A stretch of 8,820 nucleotides of DNA from Alphaproteobacteria bacterium (GCA_009921785.1 RFXE01000062.1:1-8820); one strand, 5' to 3'. Positions 1-7,261 are shown, counted from the stretch's first letter. Made by a program: numbers and translations. Notes: generated by a model from the sequence alone, not told the origin.

Positions 1-264
1 GCGGCCGATCTTGGTTGAGATCAAAATTTTCTTGCGATCCGCACGGCGTAAACCTGTGCCCAAACGCACTTCAGAAAGACCATTGCCGTAATGCGGCGAC
101 GTATCATAGATCGTCACACTACCCGCATAGGCCTCCTGAATGGTTGAGATACAATTTTTCTCATCAAGCAACTCAAAAAGATCACCGAGTGGCGCAGTGC
201 CAAAGCCAATAACGGAGAATGGAAGAACCGTCCCGTTTCGTGCTGTAAATGATCGAATGTCCAT
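1..264 (-). CDS. Aldo/keto reductase, N-terminal part (L-fucose / D-threo-aldose 1-dehydrogenase type)
   Basis: The first 88 codons of an NAD(P)-dependent aldo/keto reductase; the rest lies beyond position 1. The start is ATG at 264-262, with an AAGGGAG ribosome site at 271-277 six bases before it. The early strand shows GFGTAPLGDLF (residues 20-30). YDTSPHYGNGLSE (53-65) carries the catalytic Asp54 and Tyr59, and STKIGR (83-88) carries the catalytic Lys85; the catalytic His would lie outside the window. The DTSPHYG-x-GLSE-x-RLG pattern is typical of the subfamily that holds L-fucose dehydrogenase, D-threo-aldose 1-dehydrogenase and pyridoxal 4-dehydrogenase. It follows the aldolase by 95 bases on the same strand and is probably co-transcribed. 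Inferred roles are oxidation of the free sugar at C1 or reduction of the aldehyde the aldolase releases. Family is secure; substrate is not. Confidence 0.88.
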   Translation of the reverse strand, partial: MDIRSFTARNGTVLPFSVIGFGTAPLGDLFELLDEKNCISTIQEAYAGSVTIYDTSPHYGNGLSEVRLGTGLRRADRKKILISTKIGR

Positions 265-359
265 GATGATCTCCCTTCACCTGTTATCTTTTTGGCTGAT
301 CGCTTCGTGTCATCTTATGAGATCTGTCCCCACAGGATGATCAAAAAATCTTAGTTACA

Positions 360-1133
360 TTACCGCCGTGCTTTTACTTTCGGGCGCGCTTTTAATTTTG
401 CCTTTGTGCGCGCGGTTGTCTTTGCTGCGGGCTTTGATGATGCGCGTATTTCTTTTGCTGCATGTGGACGATCCGCAACCGAATCGAGATCCGGTGTCTG
501 CCCATAACTCATGCGCCGCATCTGCTCAATCACTTGCGCCATCTCCGCATCACTCAAACGGGGTGGTTCGCCAATCGCCAAAGCATGAACATACATTTTT
601 GCAAGCGTTTCCACCTCATGCGCACGCCACAAAGCTTTTTCAAAAGTATCGGCGAGCACAATCAACCCATGATGACCCAAAAGACAAGCCGTGCGGTCTT
701 CAAGCGCTTTGAGCGCCGTATCAGAGAGTTCTTGTGTGCCGAAACATGCATAATCCGAACAGCGAATATCCGTGCCGCCGGCAACAGCCACCATATAATG
801 AAAGCTTGGAATACCTAGTTCATGCGTTGCAAGCGTTGTGCAATAAACCGAGTGCGTATGAAGAACGACATTCGCATCAGTGCGGCTCTTCAAAATATCG
901 CGATGAAACCGCCATTCGGATGAAGGCAGGCGACGGCCATGATAGGTTCCATCAAAATCCATTGCCACAATATCAGCAGGTTTCATTTGCGCATAAGGAA
1001 GACTTGTCGGCGTGATCAACATGCCGCCCGGAATGCGGTGGGAAACATTGCCCGAGGTGCCTTGATTAAGACCGGAATGATTCATTTCAAGACATGTATC
1101 GATGATGCCTTGTCTTAATTTCATGTGTGACAT
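360..1133 (-). CDS. fucA: Class II aldolase, L-fuculose-1-phosphate aldolase-like, with a basic C-terminal tail
   Basis: A zinc-dependent class II aldolase of 257 residues. Members cleave a ketose 1-phosphate (L-fuculose-1-P in FucA) to DHAP and an aldehyde such as L-lactaldehyde in the cytoplasm. Visible motifs are GLNQGTSGNVS (21-31), LPSSEWRFH (69-77) with Glu73, LHTHSVYC (91-98) with His92 and His94, FHYMVAVAGG (111-120) with Tyr113, and LLGHHGL (151-157) with His155. From memory these are the zinc ligands and active-site Tyr of E. coli FucA at the same numbers. FucA is about 215 residues; here the core ends near 211 and a further 46 residues follow, the last 24 almost only Lys, Arg, Ala, Thr and Pro. 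The start is ATG at 1133 because AAGGAGA lies just before it; an in-frame GTG at 1157 would lie upstream of that site. It lies 40 bases after the kinase. Fuculose-1-P specificity is likely but rhamnulose-1-P or related sugars are possible. Confidence 0.9.
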   Translation of the reverse strand: MSHMKLRQGIIDTCLEMNHSGLNQGTSGNVSHRIPGGMLITPTSLPYAQMKPADIVAMDFDGTYHGRRLPSSEWRFHRDILKSRTDANVVLHTHSVYCTTLATHELGIPSFHYMVAVAGGTDIRCSDYACFGTQELSDTALKALEDRTACLLGHHGLIVLADTFEKALWRAHEVETLAKMYVHALAIGEPPRLSDAEMAQVIEQMRRMSYGQTPDLDSVADRPHAAKEIRASSKPAAKTTARTKAKLKARPKVKARR

Positions 1134-1173
1134 GAGAGTCTCCTTTCGGGCGTCCACTTATTCTTGTTCATAC

Positions 1174-2574
1174 TTAGGCTCCGATCATGGCTTTCCATTT
1201 TCTTGTGGCCTCAATCAAAGCCTGATGAGGTTTTGTTTCAATGCGATCCAGTTTGACGCTTGTAACAGGAGCCTTGCGTTGAAAGCGCCGCCACAATAGA
1301 CCCGCACCAAGCGCTGTACCATCCTTGGATTGACTGACATAGATCTCTTGAAAAGGCCTTAGACAAGAGAGCATTTTTGCAAAGCTGAAATTTGTTGCAA
1401 AGCCCCCGTCAATCACAATCGGTGTGGTTGACCCCAAAACATCAAGACAAAGATCGGCAACAGTTGCGGCATAAAATGATGCCGTAGCGCCGCGCTCTTC
1501 TGCCGTCTCTGGCGGTGGCCCAATTATATAACCCTTGCCGCCTGAATGCGGCACCGGACCAGGATCTTCCACAAAAGACGGAACGGGGATCGTGCCGCGT
1601 GCTATGAGATGATCAATAGCATCAAAAGCGCGCTCATCGCTCACCGGCGGCTCGCCTGCGAGGATCTGATATTCACGTCCAGTCATTGTGAGAGTCGATG
1701 CGATTGGCTCGCCATCGACATCGACATTCGCCACCATCGCGCGCTCTTCCCGAAAATCTTCAAGCGGACGACCGCGATTAAATCCGATCATCCATGTGCC
1801 GGTAGAAAGTACGGTGTAATCGGCCAAGCCTGCTGCTTTATAGCGATAGAAATTGGCGTTGCTGTCATGCGCGCCAGCGAGAATTTCAACATCTGCGGCA
1901 AGGCCGGTTCGCTTTTGGAACTCAGGCGAGAGATATCCCACAATGTCGCCTGCGCGGGCAAAGGCTGGAAAAAATCGCGACCAGTTTTTCTTTTTTACGA
2001 TGCTCGAGAATTCGCTTTTGAGCGGATTCCAAAGATGACATTGCGCAGCCAGTGAAGAGATTTCAGTGACGGGGCGACCCCCAAATCGAAAAGCAAAATA
2101 TTGTGGAGTGAGAAGGAAATATTTCGCGCGTGAAAATGTTTTTGGAAATTCGCGCTCCTGCCAAAGTAAGCCTTGCGCGGGACGCATCGCGCCGCCCGAG
2201 ATGGAGCAGAAGACTTCCTCGTAAGTTGGGCCAACTTCACGATATGCATCAGTGAGCCACTCAGGCGGCGTCGCTTCATAATCCATTGCGGGCAGAACGG
2301 GACCATGCTCATCAACGAGCACACCGCCGCAGCCATGTGAGGTCGCAATGATGGCACGGATGTTGTGACGTTTGCTAAGATCGGCAAGCGCGTCGACGAC
2401 GAGCGCTTCAATGCGTTTCAAATCAATCGCAAGATAGGGGCCGGACGCATCCGGTGCATTGGAATAGGAGAGGACTTCAACAGGAGCACCATTCTCGTCG
2501 GCGACGAGCAATTTGATATTTGTCTTGCCGAGATCGAGAACCGCGATACGCTCGCAGGTATCACCCATGCTCAT
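1174..2574 (-). CDS. FGGY-family carbohydrate kinase
   Basis: A cytoplasmic ATP-dependent sugar kinase of 466 residues, the usual FGGY length. The N-terminal phosphate loop is LDLGKTNIK (13-21). The sugar-binding half includes ATSHGCGGVLVDEHG (77-91). GAHDSNAN (234-241) carries the probable catalytic base Asp237, LSTGTW (256-261) is the second-lobe phosphate motif, and IDGGFATNFSFAKML (388-402) is the adenosine motif. The wording (LDxGKTNxK, HDSNAN, STGTW) recalls the alphaproteobacterial subgroup annotated as L-fuculose or L-rhamnulose kinase-like, not xylulose or glycerol kinases. The start is ATG at 2574, eight bases after GGAGG at 2583-2587. An upstream TTG at 2625 would overlap the permease gene and lacks this support. 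It stands between the permeases and a ketose-1-phosphate aldolase, so it very probably makes that aldolase's substrate. The exact sugar is inference. Confidence 0.9.
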   Translation of the reverse strand: MSMGDTCERIAVLDLGKTNIKLLVADENGAPVEVLSYSNAPDASGPYLAIDLKRIEALVVDALADLSKRHNIRAIIATSHGCGGVLVDEHGPVLPAMDYEATPPEWLTDAYREVGPTYEEVFCSISGGAMRPAQGLLWQEREFPKTFSRAKYFLLTPQYFAFRFGGRPVTEISSLAAQCHLWNPLKSEFSSIVKKKNWSRFFPAFARAGDIVGYLSPEFQKRTGLAADVEILAGAHDSNANFYRYKAAGLADYTVLSTGTWMIGFNRGRPLEDFREERAMVANVDVDGEPIASTLTMTGREYQILAGEPPVSDERAFDAIDHLIARGTIPVPSFVEDPGPVPHSGGKGYIIGPPPETAEERGATASFYAATVADLCLDVLGSTTPIVIDGGFATNFSFAKMLSCLRPFQEIYVSQSKDGTALGAGLLWRRFQRKAPVTSVKLDRIETKPHQALIEATRKWKAMIGA

Positions 2575-2608
2575 CGCGTCCGCCTCCATATTGATGCTGT
2601 AGTGGCTT

Positions 2609-3643
2609 TCAATCAGCGAAGCCAAGCCGCTTTCTGATATTCGGCACGGCCATCACCGCGACAAGGATCGTGCCCCAAATCGCGAGCGTCAAGAACTGGC
2701 TGAAGTTCAGCAAGTTAAACGCCGAGGAGATGACTTGCAAAATAATAAGTGACAAAACGAGACCGGCGATTTTGCCAAAGCCCCCCATCGGATCGACGCC
2801 GCCAAGCACAGCAGCAAGAATCGTCACAAGTAAATAACTCTCTGCATAAGAGGCATTTGCCGAATTAAACCGTGCCATCATCACAAGGCCGGCAACAGCC
2901 GCCAATAGGCTCGAAATCAGATATACGCGCAGGATCACACGCTTCGTATCAATGCCGGAGTAGCGAGTCGCCTTCTCATTCGATCCGATCATATAGGTCG
3001 CGGCACCTGTTGGTGTACGGCCAAGCATGATCGCAATGGGGCTAGCGACAGCGGCAAAGACAAGCATCGCTGTCGGGATGCCATAGACCGTGCCATTGCC
3101 GATGAACACAATCGGCTCCGGCAAACCTGAGAGAACATTGCCGCGCGTCATGCCAATCGCAATGCCCTTTACCATGGTCATGGTGCCGAGAGTGGTGAGA
3201 ATGGGCGATACACCGAGATAAGCGATTACGAAGCCGTTCAAGAGGCCTATGACAGCTGCGACTGCAAGACCAGCAAAAATGGCGATGATCTGCCAGCCCG
3301 CCCACATAAAGCCTTCTGCGCCCGGTACATGTGAGGTCATAATATAAGCCATCGTCAATGCGCAGAGATTGGCAGTCGAGATGATCGCAAGATTCAAGCC
3401 GCCTGATACGAGCGTGATCATCATCGCAAGCGAGAGGATGCCGAGTTCCGGCAATTGGAACGCCATCGACTGAACGGTCGCTTGCGAGAAGAAGCGTTCG
3501 CCGATCAAGAGGCCGAAGACGGCAACGAGAGCGACAAGCAGAATGATCAAACGTCGATTGGTGACATCATGCGTGAGGCCCTTTATAAGCCGCACAAGAG
3601 CCGCATCAGGGCCCTTTGAAAGATAGGCAGGTTCGTGGCTCAT
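2609..3643 (-). CDS. Sugar ABC transporter permease 2 (CUT2 / RbsC-like)
   Basis: An inner-membrane permease of 344 residues from the BPD_transp_2 family, the second of two that form the channel of the importer. After a polar N-terminus of about 30 residues, hydrophobic segments run from LIILLVALVAVFGLLIG onward and cover most of the protein. MITLVSGGLNLAI (about 75-87) matches the conserved ISGGIDLS-type turn of this family, and MIGSNEKATRYSGID (about 217-231) is the cytoplasmic coupling loop that contacts the ATPase. LGGVDPMGGFGKIAG (about 280-294) is the usual Gly-rich stretch near the end. Its start ATG overlaps the previous gene's stop in the ATGA arrangement, implying translational coupling. 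It most resembles RhaQ/LsrD-type permeases, but the sugar cannot be read from the sequence. Confidence 0.92.
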   Translation of the reverse strand: MSHEPAYLSKGPDAALVRLIKGLTHDVTNRRLIILLVALVAVFGLLIGERFFSQATVQSMAFQLPELGILSLAMMITLVSGGLNLAIISTANLCALTMAYIMTSHVPGAEGFMWAGWQIIAIFAGLAVAAVIGLLNGFVIAYLGVSPILTTLGTMTMVKGIAIGMTRGNVLSGLPEPIVFIGNGTVYGIPTAMLVFAAVASPIAIMLGRTPTGAATYMIGSNEKATRYSGIDTKRVILRVYLISSLLAAVAGLVMMARFNSANASYAESYLLVTILAAVLGGVDPMGGFGKIAGLVLSLIILQVISSAFNLLNFSQFLTLAIWGTILVAVMAVPNIRKRLGFAD

Positions 3644-4644
3644 TCGACGAGATTTCCCTTACGCTTGCGGCGGGCGGACAGAGCCGTCGCGCTTACAGAT
3701 AGAAGGATGACAAGACCGACAAAGAATTGCGACCAATAGGATGATACACCGATCAGGATGAGGCCGTTCTGCATGATGGCGAGAAGGGCGAGACCCAAAA
3801 CCGTGCCAAGAACAGTTCCAACACCCCCCGCAAGGCTAGCTCCGCCAAGCACCACAGCCGCGAGCACATCAAGCTCTTTGCCGACAAGCACCGTCGGTGC
3901 AACCGATTGCGCAAGTTGCGCCTGAATAAGAGATGCCACACCGGCAGTAAGGCCCATATAACAATAGACAAGAATGTTAAGCCTGAAGACGTTGAAGCCC
4001 AAACGCTGTGCCGCTTCGCGATTGCCGCCAAGCGCATAAATCTGGCGGCCAATATTCGTACGGTTCAGAAGCAACCATGTGATCGTAAACATCACTAGGA
4101 GCGCAAGAATCTGCAGATTGAGGCCGTAGGAGATCTCATCCGCATCGACATATTCGAACCAGTAAATGCCTTTGCCGAACCAACTTGGCAGCGAATAAAT
4201 ATATTTGCCGCCCGTGACGAAGACGAGGAGGCCGTAGAAAATATTCAATGTCGCAATCGATACGATAATGGAGGAGATTTGCAGACGGTCAATGAGGATC
4301 GCGTTGATGGCACCGAGCAACACACCGACGAGAATTGCGAGCGCAAAAACAGAGAACCAGTCGAGGCCATATTTATTGGCCAAAAGCATCGTAATGTATT
4401 GTGCGATTGATGCGGTGGCAGTGAAAGAAATATCAATCCCGCCGGAAATCAAAACGACGAGCAGGCCCGCCGCGAGAATGCCGAGGAAGGCATATGAGGT
4501 TAGAAGGTCAAAGAAATTTTGCAGCGTAAGGAAGCCCTGTGTTGCGACCGACAAAAAGATCACAAGAATAGCGATGACGCTTGCAAGCCAGAATTCATGG
4601 CGCCGCTTGAGACGTTGAAACAGGTCAGCCCGAGACTCATGCAT
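3640..4644 (-). CDS. Sugar ABC transporter permease 1 (CUT2 / RbsC-like)
   Basis: An inner-membrane permease of 334 residues, partner of the permease encoded just downstream. Hydrophobic segments start at FWLASVIAILVIFLSVA. The family hallmark LLVVLISGGIDISFTATA is at about 61-78, and the coupling loop ALGGNREAAQRLGFNV is near 204-219. LGGASLAGGVGTVLGTVLG (about 272-290) is the conserved Gly-rich helix near the C-terminus. A basic end, SARRKRKGN, fits a cytoplasmic terminus. The start codon overlaps the ATPase stop by 8 bases (4637-4644), and the end overlaps permease 2 by 4 bases, so the three are a tightly coupled unit. RhaP/LsrC-type proteins are the closest I recognise; specificity is set mainly by the binding protein. 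Confidence 0.92.
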   Translation of the reverse strand: MHESRADLFQRLKRRHEFWLASVIAILVIFLSVATQGFLTLQNFFDLLTSYAFLGILAAGLLVVLISGGIDISFTATASIAQYITMLLANKYGLDWFSVFALAILVGVLLGAINAILIDRLQISSIIVSIATLNIFYGLLVFVTGGKYIYSLPSWFGKGIYWFEYVDADEISYGLNLQILALLVMFTITWLLLNRTNIGRQIYALGGNREAAQRLGFNVFRLNILVYCYMGLTAGVASLIQAQLAQSVAPTVLVGKELDVLAAVVLGGASLAGGVGTVLGTVLGLALLAIMQNGLILIGVSSYWSQFFVGLVILLSVSATALSARRKRKGNLVE

Positions 4645-6121
4645 TGACGGCGATCCTTAATTGATCTTCGGAGCTTCTATGCGGCTCGAATTCGCCGGTG
4701 AGGCGACCATTGCGCATCACGAGAATGCGATGGCTGTGATAGAGCACTTCCGGAATTTCATCCGAGATCATGATGACGGCGACGCCCTTCTGCGCGAGAC
4801 CACGGACGATTTCGTAAATGCCATCTTTAGCGAGAATATCAACGCCGACAGTGGGGCTATCAAGGATCAGAACACGGGGGGTCGTCGCCATCCATTTCGC
4901 AAGTACAACACGTTGTTGATTGCCGCCAGAAAGAGTCTTCACGGGATTAGCTGTATTCGACACCTTGATCGAAAGATCTTTCACCCAGCGATCAACAGTG
5001 GCTTCACGCGCGTTCAAGGGAATGAGACCCATCGCGCCTTTGAGCTTGTCAAGAATTGTCACGGTGGCATTTGCCGCAATCGGCTGTTCAAGCACAAGGC
5101 CGAGCGTGAGACGATCTTCCGACACATAGGCTATGCCATTGTCGATGGCTTCACGGTTCGATTTCAGCGCGAGTGGCTTGTCATTAAGCGTGATCTCACC
5201 TTCATCCGGCGGGTTCATGCCAAAGAGCGAGAGTGCAAGCTCGGTGCGGCCAGAGCCCAAAAGGCCAGTAATGCCGAGGATCTCGCCTTCGCGCAGATCG
5301 AAGCTGATATTTTTAAAGTCACCCTTGCGCGAAAGATTTTTGACCGAGAGCACGGTCTTGCGACTTTTGAGGTCGGTTTCTTTCAGATCGTAGCTGAATT
5401 CCTTGCCGGTCATAAGCACGGCAAGTTTTTTGTCATTCACATCTTTGGCATCATAAGTGCCGACCTTTTTACCATCCCGCAAAACAGTAACGCGCTCGGC
5501 AACTTCGAGCACCTCATCAAGGCGATGTGAGACGAAGACGATGCAGATGTTTTTCTTTTTGAGTTCGCGGACGAGCGATAAGAGCGCATCGACCTCGTGG
5601 CGTGTGAGGGATGCCGTCGGCTCGTCCATGATGACGAGTTTTGCGTCTGCGGCCATGGCGCGGCAAATGGCGACGAGCTGGCGGTTGGCAATCGAAAGAT
5701 CTTCAACCTTTGCATCTAGATCGAAATAAACATTGATGCGGGCCATCGCGGCTTCAGCAATCTTGCGGATTGTAGTCCAATCGACGGAACGAAAGCCACC
5801 GAGATGCTGGCCGACGGCGATGTTTTCCGCAACCGTCAAATTCGGAAAAAGCGAGAGATCCTGATAAATCACCTGAATGCCTGCGCGCGTGCTCTCAACC
5901 GGATTAAGCTGCGTATAGGAGCGGCCTTCAATCGTGATGGTGCCGCCAGCTTCAGGCGGCTGCACGCCGGATATAATTTTGATGAGCGTCGATTTGCCCG
6001 AGCCGTTTTCACCGACGAGACAATGCACTTCGCCCGCTTCAAGGCTCAGATCGACATCGGTCAGCGCTTGCACGCCGCCAAAACGCTTAGAGATGTTTTT
6101 CAAGTCAAGAAATGTCGCCAC
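4637..6121 (-). CDS. Sugar ABC transporter ATP-binding protein, two fused NBDs (RbsA-like)
   Basis: The ATPase that powers the sugar importer, 494 residues, with two nucleotide-binding domains in tandem as in RbsA/MglA/RhaT. Domain 1 has Walker A GENGSGKST (37-45), a Q-loop at YQDLSLFPNLT (86-96), the variant signature LSIANRQ (142-148), Walker B LVIMDEPT (162-169) and the H-loop His199. Domain 2 has the degenerate Walker A GLLGSGRTE (286-294) common in this family, the good signature LSGGNQQ (397-403), and Walker B VLILDSPT (417-424), where the catalytic Glu is Ser422. Domain 2 is therefore likely the poorly hydrolysing site. The start is GTG at 6121: an in-frame TAG lies five codons upstream and an AGGA lies about 11 bases before it. 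The gene follows the binding-protein gene by 84 bases that contain a hairpin. Confidence 0.94.
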   Translation of the reverse strand: MATFLDLKNISKRFGGVQALTDVDLSLEAGEVHCLVGENGSGKSTLIKIISGVQPPEAGGTITIEGRSYTQLNPVESTRAGIQVIYQDLSLFPNLTVAENIAVGQHLGGFRSVDWTTIRKIAEAAMARINVYFDLDAKVEDLSIANRQLVAICRAMAADAKLVIMDEPTASLTRHEVDALLSLVRELKKKNICIVFVSHRLDEVLEVAERVTVLRDGKKVGTYDAKDVNDKKLAVLMTGKEFSYDLKETDLKSRKTVLSVKNLSRKGDFKNISFDLREGEILGITGLLGSGRTELALSLFGMNPPDEGEITLNDKPLALKSNREAIDNGIAYVSEDRLTLGLVLEQPIAANATVTILDKLKGAMGLIPLNAREATVDRWVKDLSIKVSNTANPVKTLSGGNQQRVVLAKWMATTPRVLILDSPTVGVDILAKDGIYEIVRGLAQKGVAVIMISDEIPEVLYHSHRILVMRNGRLTGEFEPHRSSEDQLRIAVNA

Positions 6122-6160
6122 GATCGCAGGTTCCTATCGCGCACGTGATGAGACAAAGAC

Positions 6161-6184
6161 TGCGCCCCTCGGGTGAGGGGCGCA
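6161..6184. terminator. Perfect GC-rich hairpin between binding-protein and ATPase genes
   Basis: TGCGCCCCTC at 6161-6170 pairs perfectly with GAGGGGCGCA at 6175-6184 around a GGGT loop, a 10-bp stem that would be very stable in RNA. It begins 21 bases after the binding-protein stop. On the operon strand the stem is followed by GTCTTTGTCTC, only a weak U-run, so it is more likely a leaky terminator or an mRNA 3' stabiliser than a full stop. Such elements commonly let a binding protein be made in excess over its membrane partners; that role here is inference. Confidence 0.7.
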
Positions 6185-6205
6185 GCGTTTATGCGTGATA
6201 GTGGA

Positions 6206-7204
6206 TTAGAGTCCGCCCTTGATCAGGCTATCAACAGTGTCCTTGTTGATGCGCATGATCTTGTCGACCTTGATCTGCTTGTTGGCGACGTCCACAGCAG
6301 CCTTGCCAAGACCCGGGACTTCAATGCCGTCCTTGATTTCCTTACCGTCAAGCACGAGCTTAGCGACTGCGACCATGGCATAGCCGGCGTCTGTCGGGTT
6401 CCAGAGGAAGCCTTCACGGATGATGCCGTCATCAATGAGCGACTTGCCTTGTGACGGAAGAACCGTGCCGACAACGGCAATCTTCTTGCCGAGCTTCTTT
6501 TCGCGCACAGCATTCCCTGCGCCGATCGGCCCCTGCGAACCGAAGCAAAGAATACCCTTGAGGTTCGGATAGGCTTTGATCACGTCGAGCGTTGTCTTGT
6601 AAGCGTCATCCGTCACGTCCGCGCCGGGGAAACGGTCGGTCGCAAGTTTCATCTTCGGATAATTCTTCTTCTGGAAGGCGATTGCAGCGTCTGCCCAGAT
6701 GTTGTGGAGCGGAGTAGTCAGCGTGCCGACATAAACGACATATTCGCCCTCTTCACCCATATCCTTGGCGAGACGTTCCATCTGCACTTCGCCGAACTTG
6801 ATCGAGTCGATCAATTCGACGTTCCAGTCACGACCAGCCTGTTCGGGACCTTCATGCGTGATAACCTTGATACCCGCGGCTTGCGCGCGCTTCAACACAG
6901 GCTCTGTCACCTTCACATCAAGCGGCACGAGGCCAATCACAGCGACTTTCTTCGCGATCAAATCTTCGATGAGCTTGACCTGCTGCGCCGGATCAACTGC
7001 CGACGGACCAACCATCGATGCGTTGATGCCGAATTCGCCGCCGGCTTTCTTCACGCCCACTTCAAGAGCGTTGAACCACGGAATACCGGCGATCTTCACA
7101 ACCACAACCATTTCCTGGCCGGCAGCATTCGCGAGCTGCGGCAGGCCCGATATACTAGCGACTGCCGTTGCGCCCATGAGTTTAAGTGTTTCGCGTCTAT
7201 TCAT
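6206..7204 (-). CDS. Periplasmic sugar-binding protein of ABC transporter (type I PBP, RhaS/LsrB-like)
   Basis: The ligand receptor of the importer, 332 residues, exported to the periplasm. The N-terminus MNRRETLKLMGATAVA has a twin-arginine pair followed by a hydrophobic stretch, and LANA ends at 27, giving a likely cleavage near 27/28 (Tat-like or Sec). The mature part is a Peripla_BP_4-type two-lobe protein. KIAGIPWFNALEVGVKKAG (37-55) is the ligand-loop region, DPAQQVKLIEDLIAKKVAVI (71-90) is typical, and GILCFGSQGPIGAGNAV (217-233) is the second-lobe hinge and ligand zone. The start ATG at 7204 has AGGTGAGG at 7210-7217. It resembles the rhamnose and AI-2 receptor branch, but the Lys-containing AI-2 loop I recall for LsrB (IPKLVG) is IPWFNA here, so AI-2 is doubtful. 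With its neighbours, a 6-deoxyhexose or its ketose is the best guess. It is the first gene of the operon. Confidence 0.93.
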   Translation of the reverse strand: MNRRETLKLMGATAVASISGLPQLANAAGQEMVVVVKIAGIPWFNALEVGVKKAGGEFGINASMVGPSAVDPAQQVKLIEDLIAKKVAVIGLVPLDVKVTEPVLKRAQAAGIKVITHEGPEQAGRDWNVELIDSIKFGEVQMERLAKDMGEEGEYVVYVGTLTTPLHNIWADAAIAFQKKNYPKMKLATDRFPGADVTDDAYKTTLDVIKAYPNLKGILCFGSQGPIGAGNAVREKKLGKKIAVVGTVLPSQGKSLIDDGIIREGFLWNPTDAGYAMVAVAKLVLDGKEIKDGIEVPGLGKAAVDVANKQIKVDKIMRINKDTVDSLIKGGL

Positions 7205-7224
7205 TTGTTCCTCACCTTTTCTAT

Positions 7225-7261
7225 TAGTTTTTAAAAACTAGAATTTCAGTTTCTATATATA
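7225..7261 (-). promoter_or_regulatory. Candidate operator and -10 region of the operon
   Basis: TAGTTTTTAAAAACTA at 7225-7240 is a perfect 16-base palindrome, 20 bases upstream of the binding-protein start and just before its ribosome site. It overlaps a second inverted repeat, AAACT-N8-AGTTT, at 7235-7252. On the operon strand TATATATA (7254-7261) could serve as the -10 box, which would put the palindrome at about +10 to +25, a normal place for a repressor site. No good -35 is visible at the right spacing. The sites are seen directly; the role is inferred, and no regulator gene is present to match it with. Confidence 0.4.

Noticed and set aside
265..359. Possible terminator or promoter between aldolase and reductase genes
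   Set aside because: No convincing hairpin or promoter pair; the reductase has its own good ribosome site and is best read as part of the operon.
1134..1157. Longer aldolase form from GTG at 1157
   Set aside because: AAGGAGA lies inside that extension and immediately precedes ATG at 1133; the shorter N-terminus also matches FucA.
1546..2055. 169-codon plus-strand frame within the kinase gene
   Set aside because: Antisense to a well-supported kinase, with no domain or ribosome site.
4661..5530. 289-codon plus-strand open frame opposite the ATPase gene
   Set aside because: It lies wholly antisense to a clear two-domain ABC ATPase, has no recognisable domain, and is typical of antisense shadow frames.
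6206..7204. AI-2 (LsrB) receptor and Lsr quorum-signal operon
   Set aside because: The receptor resembles LsrB in general, but the ligand loop differs, and the neighbours are an FGGY kinase and a FucA-like aldolase without LsrF or LsrG homologues.
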